DNA from: Streptococcus mitis
GTDB lineage: Bacteria > Bacillota > Bacilli > Lactobacillales > Streptococcaceae
NCBI RefSeq assembly: GCF_946190375.1
Contig: NZ_CAMIAF010000023.1
Coordinates: forward strand, 1-36,045
Direction of reading: 5' to 3'
DNA: 36,045 nt
Of this stretch, positions 26,884 to 35,770 are shown in pieces. Position numbers and translations under genes: made by a program. Below the pieces are notes generated by a model. That model was given only the letters and a program-made list of their open reading frames with translations, did no database searches and was not told the DNA's origin. Position 1 is the stretch's first letter; each line of letters starts with the position of its first letter.

Positions 26884-28116
26884 CTAGGCTGTTTCTAGGA
26901 TCGGTTTATCCGTTCCATCGACAGCTTCTTTTGTGATGCGAACCAATTTCACATTTTCCTGACTCGGTACTTCAAACATGACATCTAGCATGGTTTCTTC
27001 TATGATGGAGCGAAGACCACCCGCACCCGTTTTACGTTCGATGGCCTTATTTGCAATCTCTTGAAGGGCTTCGTCGTCAAATTCCAACTCAACATCATCA
27101 TAAGAAAGCAAGGTTTGGTATTGTTTGACCAAGGCATTTCTTGGCTCTTTCAAAATACGAACCAAGTCATCAACAGTCAATTGTTCAAGAGCTGCAAAGA
27201 CTGGCAAGCGTCCAATCAACTCAGGGATAATACCAAATTTTTGAATATCTTCTGCGATGATTTCTTGCATGTATGAGCTGTTTTCATCAATCGCTTTATT
27301 ATTTTGACCAAATCCGATAACTTTTTCACCCAGACGTTGTTTGACAATTTCTTCAATACCATCAAAGGCACCACCCACGATGAAGAGGATATTTTTAGTA
27401 TCCACTTGAATCATCTCTTGTTGTGGATGCTTACGTCCACCTTGAGGCGGCACGCTAGCAACAGTTCCCTCGATAATCTTGAGAAGGGCTTGTTGCACCC
27501 CTTCACCAGAAACATCACGTGTGATAGAAACGTTCTCACTCTTCTTGGCAATCTTGTCAATTTCATCCACGTAGATAATCCCACGCTCTGCTCGCTCAAT
27601 GTTAAAGTCAGCAGCCTGCAAGAGTTTGAGGAGGATATTTTCCACGTCCTCACCCACATAACCAGCCTCAGTAAGAGCTGTTGCATCCGCAATCGCAAAA
27701 GGCACATTCAAGCTCTTAGCCAAGGTCTGGGCAAGGAAAGTTTTCCCTGAACCAGTTGGGCCAATCATCAAGATGTTTGACTTCTGCAAATCTACATCTT
27801 CCGACTCTTCACGCGTATCGTGGAAATTGATGCGTTTGTAGTGGTTGTATACTGCTACTGCTAAAGCCCGTTTGGCACGGTCTTGACCGATTACATAGTG
27901 GTTCAAGATATGGAGGAGTTCGATTGGTTTTGGAACTTCTGACAAGTCTGCCAAGACTTCCTCAGCCAACTCCTCACGAATGATTTCCTGGGCCAACTCC
28001 ACACATTCATTACAGATAAAGGCGTTGTTCCCAGCAATTATTTTTTGTACTTCTTCTTGGCTTTTGCCACAAAATGAGCAATAAACCATCATATCATTAT
28101 TCCTAGTTGTAGGCAT
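26884..28116 (-). CDS. clpX: ATP-dependent Clp protease ATP-binding subunit ClpX
   Basis: A 410-residue AAA+ unfoldase that feeds substrates to ClpP. An N-terminal zinc-binding domain (Cys13, Cys16, Cys35, Cys38) is followed by Walker A GPTGSGKT (119-126), pore loop 'GYVGEDVE', Walker B '[11 protein letters not shown]', and the ClpP-contacting loop with 'IGFGQNN'. GGAAGGAAATC precedes the ATG. Essential in pneumococcus. Complete, standard length. Confidence 0.98.
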   Translation of the reverse strand: MPTTRNNDMMVYCSFCGKSQEEVQKIIAGNNAFICNECVELAQEIIREELAEEVLADLSEVPKPIELLHILNHYVIGQDRAKRALAVAVYNHYKRINFHDTREESEDVDLQKSNILMIGPTGSGKTFLAQTLAKSLNVPFAIADATALTEAGYVGEDVENILLKLLQAADFNIERAERGIIYVDEIDKIAKKSENVSITRDVSGEGVQQALLKIIEGTVASVPPQGGRKHPQQEMIQVDTKNILFIVGGAFDGIEEIVKQRLGEKVIGFGQNNKAIDENSSYMQEIIAEDIQKFGIIPELIGRLPVFAALEQLTVDDLVRILKEPRNALVKQYQTLLSYDDVELEFDDEALQEIANKAIERKTGAGGLRSIIEETMLDVMFEVPSQENVKLVRITKEAVDGTDKPILETA

Positions 28117-28152
28117 GATTTCCTTCCGTTCTATTCTATACTGTCATTCTAT

Positions 28153-28323
28153 CTAAAATAAGGTCATGTAAAAAGCATGGATACTATTGACCAAATTGGT
28201 GAAGGCATTTAACCAGAGCAGGACAGAAAGTCCATAACGCTTTTTACGAAAAGCCTGTGCTCCAGCAAGTAAGCAGACCAAACACAGCATGGCTGTGAAA
28301 AAACCAAATATACTACGTTCCAT
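28153..28323 (-). CDS. Small membrane protein, 56 residues, between folA and clpX
   Basis: The ATG overlaps the folA stop by one base (TAATG), so translation is coupled to folA. The translation begins '[21 protein letters not shown]', then 'AQAFRKKRYG' and a second hydrophobic part 'LSVLLWLNAFTNLVNSI', ending 'HAFYMTLF'. Two helices with a basic loop are predicted. The corresponding spot in pneumococcal genomes also carries a short hypothetical gene, so I take it as real. Function unknown. Confidence 0.75.
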   Translation of the reverse strand: MERSIFGFFTAMLCLVCLLAGAQAFRKKRYGLSVLLWLNAFTNLVNSIHAFYMTLF

Positions 28324-28829
28324 TAGACTTCCTTTCTCTTGCGGTATTGGATGGTAAAATCATAAGGATTTTTCTCATCTTTGGTATAAGATTTGCTTGA
28401 AACCGTCTCAAAAAGAGATAAGTCAAACTCTTCAGGGAAATAGGTATCTCCTTCCACCCGAGCATGAATTTGAGTCACAATCACTTCGTCCAAATAGGGC
28501 TCAAAAGCCTGAAAAATTTGCTGCCCACCGATAATATAAAGATTCTTGTCTTGACCCTGATACCAGTCTAGGACAGACTGGATATCGTGAAAAGAAGCAA
28601 CCCCATCTATCTTTTCTTCTGGGTTACGAGTCAAAATCAAGGTCTCCCGTTTTGGAAGCAAGCGACGCCCCATTCCATCAAAGGTCACGCGCCCCATCAA
28701 GATAGCATGATTCAGAGTTGTTTCTTTGAAGTGTTGCAGTTCTGCTGGCAAATGCCAAGGCAGACGATTGTCCTTACCAATCACACCCTCTTCATCCTGG
28801 GCCCAAATAGCTACGATTTTCTTAGTCAT
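28323..28829 (-). CDS. folA: Dihydrofolate reductase
   Basis: A 168-residue cytoplasmic enzyme reducing dihydrofolate to tetrahydrofolate with NADPH, and the target of trimethoprim. '[21 protein letters not shown]' at the start, '[10 protein letters not shown]' (45-54) and '[13 protein letters not shown]' are typical. Residue 100 is Ile; the pneumococcal resistance change is Ile100Leu, so this allele looks susceptible at that site. AAAAGGATGG lies before the ATG. First gene of an operon continuing through the 56-residue protein to clpX, engB and ridA. Confidence 0.96.
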   Translation of the reverse strand: MTKKIVAIWAQDEEGVIGKDNRLPWHLPAELQHFKETTLNHAILMGRVTFDGMGRRLLPKRETLILTRNPEEKIDGVASFHDIQSVLDWYQGQDKNLYIIGGQQIFQAFEPYLDEVIVTQIHARVEGDTYFPEEFDLSLFETVSSKSYTKDEKNPYDFTIQYRKRKEV

Positions 28830-28904
28830 GCTTCCATCCTTTTCACTGATAGTACTATTTTATCAAAAAACTCAAAAAAAGACTGGTTTGGAATAGCTTA
28901 CAGA

Positions 28905-28943
28905 ATAGAAAAAAATCTGTAAGAGGCATCCTACAGATTTTTA
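28905..28943 (-). terminator. dpr terminator
   Basis: AAAAATCTGTA (28911-28921) pairs with TACAGATTTTT (28932-28942). A further T-run on the minus strand follows. It lies 18 bp past the dpr stop. Confidence 0.9.
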
Positions 28944-28960
28944 TATGATTATTCTATTTC

Positions 28961-29479
28961 TTACAAACCAGGTGCTTGTCCAAGTTCTGCGGCAAGCATC
29001 CAGATTGTTTTATCAGTTTCAGTTTTAGCATCTGTAAAGATACCGTTTGTCACATCGTCACCTTCTTCATCAGTGACATCCAAACCTTTTTGGAAGAGTT
29101 CTGACAAGTAACGGTAGATAGCAAGCACACGTTCCAAGCTTTCTTCAACATTACGGTATTCACCAGCTTCTTCTTCGATTTCACTGTTTTGAAGGAATTC
29201 TGTCAATGTAGAGAATGGGCTACCACCAAGTGTAATCAAGCGTTCGCTGATTTCATCCAATTGACCATCAAGAGCTTCCATGTACTCATCCATTTTTGGA
29301 TGCCATACAAGAAAACCACGACCACGCATGTACCAGTGTACTTGGTGCAAAGCAACGTGAGCTACGTACAAATCAGCAACAGCTTGGTTCAATACTTCCT
29401 TTGTTTTTGCCAATGCCACTGGCGCTGCTTTTGTCAATGATGTTACGTCTTTTACTGCTTCTTTTTTCAATTCTACCAT
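28961..29479 (-). CDS. dpr: Dps-like peroxide resistance protein (Dpr)
   Basis: A 172-residue ferritin-like protein forming a 12-mer that oxidises and stores iron, protecting DNA from peroxide-driven Fenton chemistry. The ferroxidase ligands are visible as His48 (in 'HQVHWY'), His60, Asp75 and Glu79, with the spacing of Dps proteins. Mitis-group streptococci make millimolar peroxide and lack catalase, so Dpr is central to survival. The N-terminal 25 residues are Lys-rich. AATGAGG lies upstream. It has its own promoter with an inverted repeat over the -10, and its own terminator. Confidence 0.95.
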   Translation of the reverse strand: MVELKKEAVKDVTSLTKAAPVALAKTKEVLNQAVADLYVAHVALHQVHWYMRGRGFLVWHPKMDEYMEALDGQLDEISERLITLGGSPFSTLTEFLQNSEIEEEAGEYRNVEESLERVLAIYRYLSELFQKGLDVTDEEGDDVTNGIFTDAKTETDKTIWMLAAELGQAPGL

Positions 29480-29531
29480 TTTATTTTACCTCATTCATTA
29501 TTATTTGTAATCACTTCTTACTGATTACTAC

Positions 29532-29563
29532 CTTAGTATACTACTAAGTAAAACCAATAGCAA
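29532..29563 (-). promoter_or_regulatory. dpr promoter with palindrome over the -10
   Basis: TTGCTA (29558-29563), 17 bp, TATACT (29535-29540). The perfect inverted repeat CTTAGTA-TAC-TACTAAG (29532-29548) covers the -10 and the adjoining spacer, where a repressor would block RNA polymerase. I cannot name the regulator. Confidence 0.55.
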
Positions 29564-29649
29564 GCCAAATGACTCACATGAGAAAAGTTGCAATAGACTG
29601 ATAATTTAAGAATTTTTTAGAATGAAACCCAGTCCCCTTACACCTCTCT

Positions 29650-29756
29650 TATACTCAATGAAAATCAAAGAGCAAACTAGGAAACTAGCCGCAGGCTGTA
29701 CTTGAGTACGGCAAGGTGACGTTGACGTGGTTTGAATTTGATTTTCAAAGAGTATT
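29650..29756. repeat. BOX element (107 bp, A-C type)
   Basis: Runs from TATACTCAATGAAAATC to TTCAAAGAGTATTA and includes GTACGGCAAGGTGACGTTGACG-type sequence, close to the BOXA1R primer. Together with the dpr promoter and the lytC terminator it accounts for the gene-free stretch 29480-29822. Confidence 0.85.
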
Positions 29757-29770
29757 AACTGCGACAAAAT

Positions 29771-29808
29771 AAAGAAAAAAGGGATGCAATTTTCTTGCAC
29801 ACTCCTTT
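29771..29808 (-). terminator. lytC terminator
   Basis: AAAGGGATGCAA (29778-29789) pairs imperfectly with TTGCACACTCCTTT (29795-29808), followed on the minus strand by TTTTTTC. Confidence 0.7.
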
Positions 29809-29822
29809 CTCAAACTTATATC

Positions 29823-31457
29823 TTAATACCAAACGCTGACGTCAACACGACCACGAATTCCTTTTAAGTATTCAGATGAGGTATATTGCCACCCTTTTTC
29901 ACCTGAATAATGAGGATTTGTCCAATCAAGCGCATCAGTATAAGCAGCAACCCAATTGACATGTTGTAAAATATCAGGATGATTCAAACGAGTTTGCAAG
30001 AGTTGGCGATAGCTATAAACATTCACATTTTGATAACCAGCCTGTTTCATTGTTGCCATATACTTGTTGATAATCTTGACCCAGGTTCCAGTATCACTTG
30101 GAGCTCTCTTGGTCTTATTGCCATATTCCCAGTTCTCAACATCGTAGTAGATAGGGTAAGACAAGTTCATCTTGTATTTTTTCAAGAGTTCAATGGTTTG
30201 ATTAGCATCATTCTCAGCATCGGTCTCATTTTCAGCATAAGTATAAAGGTAAACACCGTAAGGAATTCCAAGACGGTTTAACTCCTTAATATTATGAGCC
30301 AATTCCTTGTCCTCAGTTCCACTATAGCCCAAACGAACAATGACTCCATCTACTCCATTATCATCGATGACTTTTTTCCAATCACTGATACGACCATTGT
30401 GCTCACTGACATCAATAACTTTTTTTACTTGATCAGTCCCAACTTGTTCTTCACGATGGTTAAAGAAATAACGTCTGCCATTTCGGTGAACCCAGCCAAC
30501 ATTCAAGTCTTTCTTTTCTTTTAACTCACCTGAGTCAGAAAAAATATAGCGAGCATCATCCATGACTAATTCACCAGTCGCCATAGCACCACTTCCTGTC
30601 AAATAGTAGTTACCCTGCCACTCATCTTTGGCCATGTAACCCCACTTCTTGAAATAGTACCACTTGCCGTCTACCTTTTGCCACTCTTGATTTGCATAAG
30701 AACCATCAGATTTCAGGTAAAACCAACTCTTATAATTGTTATCGTAAAATCATTCACTCTTGGCCATGTAGCCACCCGCTTTGAGGTAATATTTACCATA
30801 CCACTCTTGATTCGCATAAGAACTATCAGATTTCAGGTAAAACCAACTCTTATAATTGCTATCATAAAACCATTCACTCTTGGCCATGTAGCCACCCACT
30901 TTGAGGTAGTAGTTCCCATGCCATTCTTGTTCTGCATAAGAACCATCTGCTTTGAGGTAGAACCAGCTCTTATAATTGTTATCGTAAAACCATTCATTTT
31001 TAGCCATATAACCACCTGCTTTGAGGTAGTAGTTTCCATGCCATTCTTTTTGAGCATAACGACTATCTGCTTTTATATAGAATCAAGCCTTGTAGCTAGT
31101 ATCAAAGATCCACTCACTCTTAGCTTTTGAACCATCTGCTTTTACATAGAAGTCACCTTCCCAGTTTGCTGATGTTGAATTTGGCTTACTTTCTTCTTTC
31201 TGACTACTAGCTCGCGTCTCTTTGACTTCTTCCTTTTTCTCTTGACGCTGACTAGAAGAAGTCTCAACCTTTTTCTCTTCTTCTTTTTGACTTGTAGTCG
31301 TTTCTGATTTCTTTTCTTCTACCTTACTAGAATAAGCTTGAACACTGCTTTCTTCTGAAGATGCTTTCACTTCAGTTTCATTGGCAGGCACTTGATTGAC
31401 AACTAGTCCAATCAAAAAAGCGCTTGCTAATCCAATTTTTCCAATCTTTGTTTTCAA
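29823..31457 (-). pseudogene. lytC: lytC, choline-binding GH25 lysozyme, two nonsense codons
   Basis: One continuous frame of 545 codons is interrupted by TGA at codon 125 (31083-31085) and codon 236 (30750-30752). Both replace Trp (TGG) of the choline-binding repeats, as sibling repeats show. Layout: signal peptide (1 to about 26), Ser/Glu/Lys-rich linker (about 30-95), choline-binding repeats (about 100-315), and a C-terminal GH25 muramidase domain with 'IDVSEHNG' (Asp349) and 'YYDVENW' (Asp439, Glu441), complete to the usual 'VDVSVWY' end. LytC is an autolysin cutting the glycan strand and taking part in fratricide. I place the start at TTG 31457 (AGGAGAGG upstream); an in-frame ATG at 31490 lies inside the tpiA terminator. 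Full-length enzyme cannot be made without read-through. Confidence 0.9.
30681..31080 (-). repeat. 120-bp tandem repeats in the lytC choline-binding region
   Basis: The sequence recurs with a period of exactly 120 bp (anchors at 30721, 30841 and 30961; a more diverged copy begins at 31081). Each unit encodes two 20-residue choline-binding repeats of the form 'GGYMAKSEWFYD...YKSWFYLKSDGSYA'. The near-identity of neighbouring units suggests recent duplication or gene conversion. Confidence 0.85.
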
Positions 31458-31470
31458 TCTTTCCTCTCCT

Positions 31471-31505
31471 ATAAAAAATGGAACAGACATCTGAATGCTG
31501 TTCCA
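31471..31505 (-). terminator. tpiA terminator
   Basis: TGGAACAG (31479-31486) pairs with CTGTTCCA (31498-31505), followed by TTTTTT on the minus strand. The loop contains an ATG that is in frame with lytC. Confidence 0.9.
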
Positions 31506-31523
31506 CCTAGCTTTTGCTACTGA

Positions 31524-32282
31524 TTATTTTACAAAGTCAAGCAAAGCCAAGAAGCTTTCTGCTTCAAGTGACGCACCACCAACAAGGGCACCGTCAACGT
31601 CTGGGCAAGCCATGTATGAAGCAACGTTTTCAGGTTTAACAGAACCACCGTATTGAACACGAACTTTGTCTGCAACTTCTTGACCGAAGTCAGCAGCTAC
31701 AACGTCACGAACAACTTTACACATTTTTTGTGCATCGTCTTGTGAAGCTGATTTACCAGTACCGATAGCCCAGATTGGCTCGTAAGCGATAACTGATGCA
31801 GCAACTTGTTCAGCAGTCAATCCAGCTAATGCAGCAGATACTTGAGCACCTACAAACTCAGCAGCTTTACCAGCTTCGTAAGTTTCAAGTGACTCACCAC
31901 AACAGATGATTGGAAGCATACCGTTTGCAAAGATTGCTTTTGCTTTTTTGTTGATGTCTTCGTCAGTTTCATGGAAGTAGTCACGACGTTCTGAGTGACC
32001 GATAACAACGTAGTCAGTACCGATTTCTTTCAAAACTTGTGGGCTAGTTTCACCAGTGAAAGCACCTGCATTTTCAAAGTAGCAGTTTTGAGCAGCAACT
32101 TTAAGGTTTGAACCTTTTGCAGCAGCAAGAACAGTTGTCAAATCAAGAGCTGGAGCAGCGATACCTGCTTCAACAAGATCTGATGAAGGAAGTTTTGACG
32201 CAACTGCTTCAACGAATGCTTTAGCTTCTTCTGGATTTTTGTTCATTTTCCAGTTACCAGCGATAAATGGTTTACGTGACAT
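31524..32282 (-). CDS. tpiA: Triose-phosphate isomerase
   Basis: A 252-residue glycolytic enzyme interconverting dihydroxyacetone phosphate and glyceraldehyde-3-phosphate. 'NWKMN' with Lys12, 'IGHSERR' with catalytic His96, '[11 protein letters not shown]' with catalytic Glu168, and '[11 protein letters not shown]' are intact. I chose the ATG at 32282 (AGAGGT upstream) over an in-frame ATG 7 codons earlier. Strong promoter and terminator frame it as a single highly expressed gene. Confidence 0.98.
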   Translation of the reverse strand: MSRKPFIAGNWKMNKNPEEAKAFVEAVASKLPSSDLVEAGIAAPALDLTTVLAAAKGSNLKVAAQNCYFENAGAFTGETSPQVLKEIGTDYVVIGHSERRDYFHETDEDINKKAKAIFANGMLPIICCGESLETYEAGKAAEFVGAQVSAALAGLTAEQVAASVIAYEPIWAIGTGKSASQDDAQKMCKVVRDVVAADFGQEVADKVRVQYGGSVKPENVASYMACPDVDGALVGGASLEAESFLALLDFVK

Positions 32283-32317
32283 TTCACATACCTCTTTTTT
32301 CAATTTATTTTCTATTT

Positions 32318-32346
32318 ATTTTATCACAATTAGACACAGCTTGCAA
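32318..32346 (-). promoter_or_regulatory. tpiA promoter
   Basis: TTGCAA (32341-32346), 17 bp, TAAAAT (32318-32323). Confidence 0.75.
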
Positions 32347-32379
32347 ATCTTACTCGGATTTCAAGCCTGCTTACATGGA

Positions 32380-33057
32380 TTAATCCTTCCAGAGATCCAT
32401 GGCATTTCTGAAATCTGCCGATACCTGTGTCAACTGAGGATTGCTTGCTTCTCTCTCTGCCCGCTTAGCCTCAATTTGAGTCACACTTTTGATACCTTCA
32501 TGGCGCCAGTTTCTCAAAATGGCCTGAATGTACTTCCAGTTTGGTTTTCCATTCAAAACAGCTTCACGAAGAGCTTCCTTAATCAAGTCAGCACTGGTTC
32601 CATCTTCCTTTAGTGTCTTGGTCAAATCCTCAATCTCAAAAGGTGTCAACAAGCGTCCCAATTCCTGCTGGAAGGTTTCCACCAAATCCTTGAGCTGATT
32701 TTGAGGTGTCAACTGGTCTGAACTCGAACGAGCGACTCCAAGCAAATCATCCAAACGTTCCAAAGCCAAACTAGCATCAAAAAGCAATTCAATTTCGCCA
32801 TTTAATTCGATAGTGCGGTATTGAAGCAGTCCCCTCTCTGTCAGATTGGAAATGGACTGGTTGACATCCGAAATTTCCTTGCCAATCCTTTCAGCAATCT
32901 GGCTGGGCGACATTTCTTCCAAACCTGTCGTATTTTGCAAATAGAAAAATTGCCAGACCAGAAAATCGTCGCTGGAAGGAAAGAGTTCCTTAAAATGCAA
33001 GAGAAGGGCACTCGGTAAAACCAAGTTCCCTGATTTAAAAGCGTCTAAATATGTCAT
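32380..33057 (-). CDS. dnaD: DnaD domain primosomal protein
   Basis: A 225-residue protein with an N-terminal winged-helix domain (about 1-110, 'ISNLTERGLLQYRTIELNGE') and a C-terminal DnaD/DnaB2 domain (about 135-205, with 'WKYIQAILRNWRHEG', the Y-x-x-x-I-L-x-x-W signature). In low-GC Gram-positives DnaD helps load the replicative helicase at origins and restart sites. It begins 8 bp after metA and is cotranscribed with it. Confidence 0.92.
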   Translation of the reverse strand: MTYLDAFKSGNLVLPSALLLHFKELFPSSDDFLVWQFFYLQNTTGLEEMSPSQIAERIGKEISDVNQSISNLTERGLLQYRTIELNGEIELLFDASLALERLDDLLGVARSSSDQLTPQNQLKDLVETFQQELGRLLTPFEIEDLTKTLKEDGTSADLIKEALREAVLNGKPNWKYIQAILRNWRHEGIKSVTQIEAKRAEREASNPQLTQVSADFRNAMDLWKD

Positions 33058-33065
33058 AATTCCTC

Positions 33066-34010
33066 TTATAAATACCCAAATGCAGATGCATCATCTTCTA
33101 TTTTTCTCCAATCAAAAGGTGTTTCCTGATAGACCGCATAGTTCACCCAGTTACTGAAAAAGAGGGCTGCTGATGAAGACCAACAAAGACAAGGCATCTG
33201 ATTAACATCATCATCCTTAAAATAATTTTCTGGAATATGAGGATCTAAACCTGCATCACGATCCCTAAAATACTCTTTTGCCAAGGTATCACGGTCATAT
33301 TCCAAATGCCCAAAACTATAAATTTCACGCAAATCACGACTAGCCAAAATCGAAACCCCAACCTGAGGTCCTTCTGATAAAATCTCGAGATTGGTTTTGT
33401 TTAAGACCTCTTCCTTAGAAATCTCCGTGTGCCGAGAATGAGGAGATACATAGCTATCGTCAAAACCTCTAAATAGAAGATGACCTTCCTTTAAGGTGTC
33501 TTGAGGATAGATACCCGATAACTTACTGTCCATCTGGTATTTTTCCACTCCATAGCGCAGATAAAGACCAGCCTGAGCCCCCCAGCAGATATGAAGGGTC
33601 GAATAAACATGGGTCTTGGACCACTCGATTACTTGACTGAATTCCTCCCAATAGTCCACTTCCTCAAATGGTAAATGCTCAACTGGAGCACCCGTGATAA
33701 TCATGCCATCAAAATACTCATCCTTGACTTCAGGAAAAGTTTTATAGAAGGTCTCCATGTGCTCTGAACGAGTTGTTTTAGAACGGTGGCTCTCCATATA
33801 GAGAAAATCGATATCCAGTTGTAGGGGCGTATTAGCCAAATGACGTAACAACTGGGTCTCTGTGACCATTTTCTGTGGCATGAGATTTAAAATTAAAATC
33901 TTCAAGGGACGAATATCTTGGTGGGCAGCACGTTGATCATCCATGACAAAGATATTCTCTGTCCGTAAAATCTCAACAGCTGGTAATTTTTTATCAATTC
34001 GAATCGGCAT
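33066..34010 (-). CDS. metA: Homoserine O-acetyltransferase, MetA family
   Basis: A 314-residue enzyme that acylates homoserine in the first committed step of methionine synthesis. The catalytic Cys142 is in '[10 protein letters not shown]' and the His-Glu site in 'SPHSRHTEI'. Residue 111 is Glu ('[15 protein letters not shown]'); in this family Glu111 goes with acetyl-CoA and Gly111 with succinyl-CoA, so acetyl-CoA is the probable donor. The promoter carries a MET box over its -35. Operon with dnaD. Confidence 0.93.
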   Translation of the reverse strand: MPIRIDKKLPAVEILRTENIFVMDDQRAAHQDIRPLKILILNLMPQKMVTETQLLRHLANTPLQLDIDFLYMESHRSKTTRSEHMETFYKTFPEVKDEYFDGMIITGAPVEHLPFEEVDYWEEFSQVIEWSKTHVYSTLHICWGAQAGLYLRYGVEKYQMDSKLSGIYPQDTLKEGHLLFRGFDDSYVSPHSRHTEISKEEVLNKTNLEILSEGPQVGVSILASRDLREIYSFGHLEYDRDTLAKEYFRDRDAGLDPHIPENYFKDDDVNQMPCLCWSSSAALFFSNWVNYAVYQETPFDWRKIEDDASAFGYL

Positions 34011-34085
34011 AACCCTCTCCTAACTGTACTCTCTCAGGAATAATTGCATATGTTTGAAGCCAAATCTCAAACACCTAGTCCTTTT

Positions 34086-34119
34086 ATTATACTGCAAGAA
34101 GATATAGTTTTCAATTATA
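34086..34119 (-). promoter_or_regulatory. metA promoter with MtaR/MET box
   Basis: TTGAAA (34109-34114), 17 bp, TATAAT (34086-34091). TATAGTTTTCAATTATA (34103-34119) matches the streptococcal methionine-regulon motif TATAGTTTnAAACTATA at 14 of 16 positions and covers the -35. A weak 7-bp hairpin TGTTTGA/TCAAACA (34051-34073) lies in the leader. Confidence 0.65.
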
Positions 34120-34164
34120 GTTTTTCTCTAACTAGCTATAGTCTATTTTTATATCCTAATGTAG

Positions 34165-34191
34165 AGAAAACAGCCCTAGGGACTGTTTTTC
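34165..34191 (-). terminator. apt terminator
   Basis: AAAACAG (34167-34173) pairs with CTGTTTT (34183-34189), extended by CCC/GGG pairs inside. It directly follows the apt stop codon. Confidence 0.85.
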
Positions 34192-34192
34192 A

Positions 34193-34705
34193 TTAATAAT
34201 GCATCAAAACTTTGTAATCGTAGTCACCGATTTTTTCACGACCGTTCAATTCATCCAATTCAACAAGGAAGGCACAACCTGCTACAACACCACCAAGTTT
34301 TTCAATCATCTCGATAGTTGCCTTAACAGTTCCACCTGTCGCCAAGAGGTCATCTACGATCAGAACACGTTGACCTGGCTTGATGGCATCCGCATGCATA
34401 GTCAAGGTATCAACACCGTACTCTTTTTCATAGTCAGCAGAAATGACTTCGCGTGGCAATTTACCTGGCTTACGAACAGGCGCGAAACCAATTCCCAACT
34501 CAAAGGCAACTGGACAGCCCACGATAAATCCACGAGCCTCAGGCCCTACAATCATGTCTATTTTCTTGTCAGTAGCATACTGAACAATTTCACGAACAGC
34601 ATAGCTATAAGCATTTCCATCAGCCATCAAAGGACTGATATCACGGAAGGTAATTCCTTCCTTTGGATAATTTTCAATTGTTGCAATATAATCTTTTAAA
34701 TTCAT
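34193..34705 (-). CDS. apt: Adenine phosphoribosyltransferase
   Basis: A 170-residue purine salvage enzyme making AMP from adenine and PRPP. The PRPP-binding loop '[14 protein letters not shown]' (114-127), '[10 protein letters not shown]' (54-63) and the flexible loop around residues 80-95 are intact. I chose the ATG at 34705 (GAAAG upstream); a frame extending to 34783 crosses the promoter. Single gene with extended -10 and terminator. Confidence 0.97.
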   Translation of the reverse strand: MNLKDYIATIENYPKEGITFRDISPLMADGNAYSYAVREIVQYATDKKIDMIVGPEARGFIVGCPVAFELGIGFAPVRKPGKLPREVISADYEKEYGVDTLTMHADAIKPGQRVLIVDDLLATGGTVKATIEMIEKLGGVVAGCAFLVELDELNGREKIGDYDYKVLMHY

Positions 34706-34736
34706 CTTTTTCTTTCTTTCAAAGTTTTTACTCTCT

Positions 34737-34742
34737 ATTATA
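34737..34742 (-). promoter_or_regulatory. apt promoter, extended -10
   Basis: TGCTATAAT on the minus strand, 32 bp before the ATG. Confidence 0.6.
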
Positions 34743-34790
34743 GCATATTTTTTAAGAAAGAAAAAAGGAAAAGTTAACTTCAATGATTAT

Positions 34791-35549
34791 CTAACGATTT
34801 GACGATTTATAACTAGCCATAGCAATAAACCCCAAGTTCTTTTTATTCTTATCAAACATTTTATACATAGTTAAAAACTGCTTTCTATTCTCCTTTTTAC
34901 AAGCATTTACACAAATTTTCAAAGTTCCTAGCCAACCTTCGTCATAAATCATACCCGATAATTTCATTAATGTCATTTCACCAGTCAATACTCTCACATC
35001 ACGATAACCTGATTCTATCATCACCTGTTCCCAACCATCCTGAGTTAAAGGACCTACATTTACATGAATTGCTTGTGACAGTTCCTGTCTGACAGACTCT
35101 TTAGCTTCCTTAAGAAGCACATCATGTGTCAGGAGAAGACCTCCAGATTTTAAAACCCTTAGATATTCCATCACACATTTTTTCTTAGCTTGATCGGCTT
35201 GCATAGTCAGCATAGCTTCATTTATAACAATATCAAAACTAGCATCTTGATAAGGAAGTTTCATTGCATTTGCTCTTTCAAAACTGATTAAATGAGCAAC
35301 ACCTGCCGTTTCAGCAGATTTTTTAGCCACTTCTAAAGCTTGAGCATCCATATCAACAGCAGTTATCTTACAACCAAAACGCTGTGCCAACTCAATTGCT
35401 GTAGTTCCTCTATTACACGCAACCTCTAGTATTCTCTTTTCTTTTGAAAACCCTCCTTCCGCAATTAACCAATCTGTGGCACGTTTTCCACCTGGGCGTA
35501 AGCGTTTTTTCCCCAGTTTTGCTAAAAACTTATGACCTGCTTCTGACAT
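34791..35549 (-). CDS. Class I SAM-dependent methyltransferase
   Basis: A 252-residue Rossmann-fold methyltransferase. SAM-binding motif I 'ILEVACNRGTTAIELA' (40-55) has Asn-Arg where most have Gly-x-Gly. Motif II acidic 'AVDMDAQAL', motif III 'ANAMKLPYQDASFDIV' and motif IV 'LRVLKSGGLLLTHDVLL' follow the UbiE/type-11 order. The substrate is unknown. AGAGGTG precedes the ATG and a TATAAT promoter lies close upstream. It has no visible strong terminator before the apt promoter. Confidence 0.85.
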   Translation of the reverse strand: MSEAGHKFLAKLGKKRLRPGGKRATDWLIAEGGFSKEKRILEVACNRGTTAIELAQRFGCKITAVDMDAQALEVAKKSAETAGVAHLISFERANAMKLPYQDASFDIVINEAMLTMQADQAKKKCVMEYLRVLKSGGLLLTHDVLLKEAKESVRQELSQAIHVNVGPLTQDGWEQVMIESGYRDVRVLTGEMTLMKLSGMIYDEGWLGTLKICVNACKKENRKQFLTMYKMFDKNKKNLGFIAMASYKSSNR

Positions 35550-35572
35550 TTGAACACCTCTATTTTTTCTTC

Positions 35573-35602
35573 ATTATAACACAAAACGATATTATCTGAC
35601 AA
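35573..35602 (-). promoter_or_regulatory. Promoter of the methyltransferase gene
   Basis: TTGTCA (35597-35602), 18 bp, TATAAT (35573-35578) with an upstream TG (extended -10). Confidence 0.6.
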
Positions 35603-35770
35603 TTCTAATCTATTATTTGATAAACTAGAATCAAAAGCATACAGGCTGACATGACTATAGCATAAATCTATTAACCACCTCTCTAGTTCGAATTCAACTC
35701 CTCCCATCATTTACACATTCAGGTTACGACTATTTTTGTACTTTGGAATTGCTCTCATCTTCATCCATTA

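Noticed and set aside
30681-31080. CRISPR array
   Set aside because: The 120-bp period is continuous coding repeats without short direct repeats separated by unique spacers. No cas gene was seen.
30678-31130. Plus-strand open frame of 150 codons opposite lytC
   Set aside because: It is the antisense shadow of the lytC choline-binding repeats; its periodic composition follows directly from the repeats and it has no ribosome site.
29823-31457. Alternative genetic code (TGA = Trp) for the organism
   Set aside because: All other long genes use TGG for Trp and some end in TGA (for example tseB), so TGA is a normal stop here.
31458-31490. ATG start for lytC at 31490
   Set aside because: The ATG is inside the loop of the tpiA terminator and would give an odd N-terminus; the TTG at 31457 has a good ribosome site and yields a clean signal peptide.
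35522-35710. Minus-strand 62-codon frame upstream of the methyltransferase
   Set aside because: It overlaps the start of the methyltransferase gene and its promoter, and has no ribosome site of its own.
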